From: Danio rerio
Taxonomy: Eukaryota; Chordata; Actinopteri; Cypriniformes; Danionidae
Reading direction: 5' to 3'
NCBI RefSeq assembly: GCF_049306965.1
Contig: NC_133186.1
Location: 29,855,001-29,919,000 of the forward strand
DNA length: 64,000 nt
Shown: one piece after another, positions 63,507-64,000 of the stretch
Position numbering within the stretch: position 1 is the stretch's first letter
Layout of the letters: each line of letters starts with the position of its first letter
Translations under genes and position numbers: made by a program
Notes under the pieces: model-generated
What the model was told of the DNA's origin: nothing
Databases searched by the model: none
What the model saw: the letters and a program-made list of their open reading frames with translations, nothing else

Positions 63507-63740
63507 CAGTACATATAATATAATATAATATAATATAATATAATAAACATAACATGAAATAATATATTAATTATAATATAGTATAATAATATAATATAAA
63601 ATATAATTAATATAATATAATTATTATAATATAATAAATATAGTATAATATAAGATTATAAATATAATAAATATCATATATTATTATATAATGAATATAA
63701 AATAATATATATATAATTATATAATATAATGTAACCCCAG
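63507..63740. repeat. degenerate (ATAAT)n AT-rich tract
   Basis: About six perfect units followed by decayed versions. Confidence 0.85.
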
Positions 63741-64000
63741 CATAAATGAGTACATCCAATCTGTATATTATATTTATTAACCCAAAAGTTTTATTGATTA
63801 ACATTAGAGTGATCATATAATAAGAAAATTAATTTATTTAAATTTCATTCTTACAATCACTCCATATCTCTATAAAACATTGCGCATTTCTGTAGTGTGC
63901 TTCACAAACGTGAGTGGGCTTGACAAACCACCTGTAGAAACCAGCTCTCTCTCTCTATATACACCAGACACTTTACCTAAACTCCATCTTACAAGGAGTC
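63741..64000. other. noncoding right edge
   Basis: Nothing recognised. Confidence 0.45.

Overview
The window is vertebrate nuclear DNA, most likely from zebrafish (Danio rerio) or a very close cyprinid. The evidence is many DANA-type tRNA-derived SINEs, a 5S-rRNA-derived SINE3 copy, hAT-like and TA-flanked MITEs, foldback elements with the 'gttcacccaaaaatgaaaattc' type of end, long (TA)n tracts, and spliced genes with GT-AG introns in AT-rich DNA. There are no prokaryotic operons, CRISPR arrays or phage genes. Most open frames are shadows of repeats.

Region 1 (1-21,499) is single-copy DNA riddled with transposons. Its only secure coding sequence is one minus-strand exon at 1330-1716. It encodes an SH3 domain followed by YxxP motifs, best matched to the CAS-family adaptor CASS4. 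The later exons lie off the left edge. A promoter-like block (GC box, CRE-like TGACGTC, CCAAT) at about 20,805-20,900, with a short candidate first exon at about 20,631-20,790 on the same strand, could be its 5' end. That would make most of region 1 a roughly 19-kb first intron. A 39/78-bp minisatellite fills the left edge.

Region 2 (21,500-62,496) is a tandem array of four roughly 10-kb units, A (21,500-31,998), B (32,002-43,247), C (43,248-53,003) and D (53,004-62,496). A/B and B/C/D have different junctions. B/C and C/D share one junction formed between two oppositely oriented DANA fragments with a CC overlap. Unit C is a chimera: its left part is like D and its right part is like B, with the switch between about 45,274 and 45,812. 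This is what unequal crossing-over between B and D would produce. B and C are almost identical over their right parts; I saw one substitution and a 6-bp (TA)n length difference by eye. The event is therefore very recent, or needs checking as an assembly artefact.

Each unit carries on the minus strand a four-exon gene that I assembled by eye from open frames and splice sites. It encodes a lysine/glutamate-rich protein of about 250-261 residues with the N-terminus MSCLFFRRKN and a short hydrophobic patch in exon 2. All three introns are phase 1. All four copies keep open frames and splice sites. An RFX X-box-like motif lies about 133 bp upstream of each start codon, and an AATAAA signal lies about 150 bp after the stop. 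I do not recognise the family. It is the best candidate here for something undescribed.

Region 3 (62,497-64,000) is the right flank: a broken DANA tail with a retroposon-like insert flanked by a 22-bp direct repeat, then an (ATAAT)n pentamer tract containing another DANA 3' fragment.
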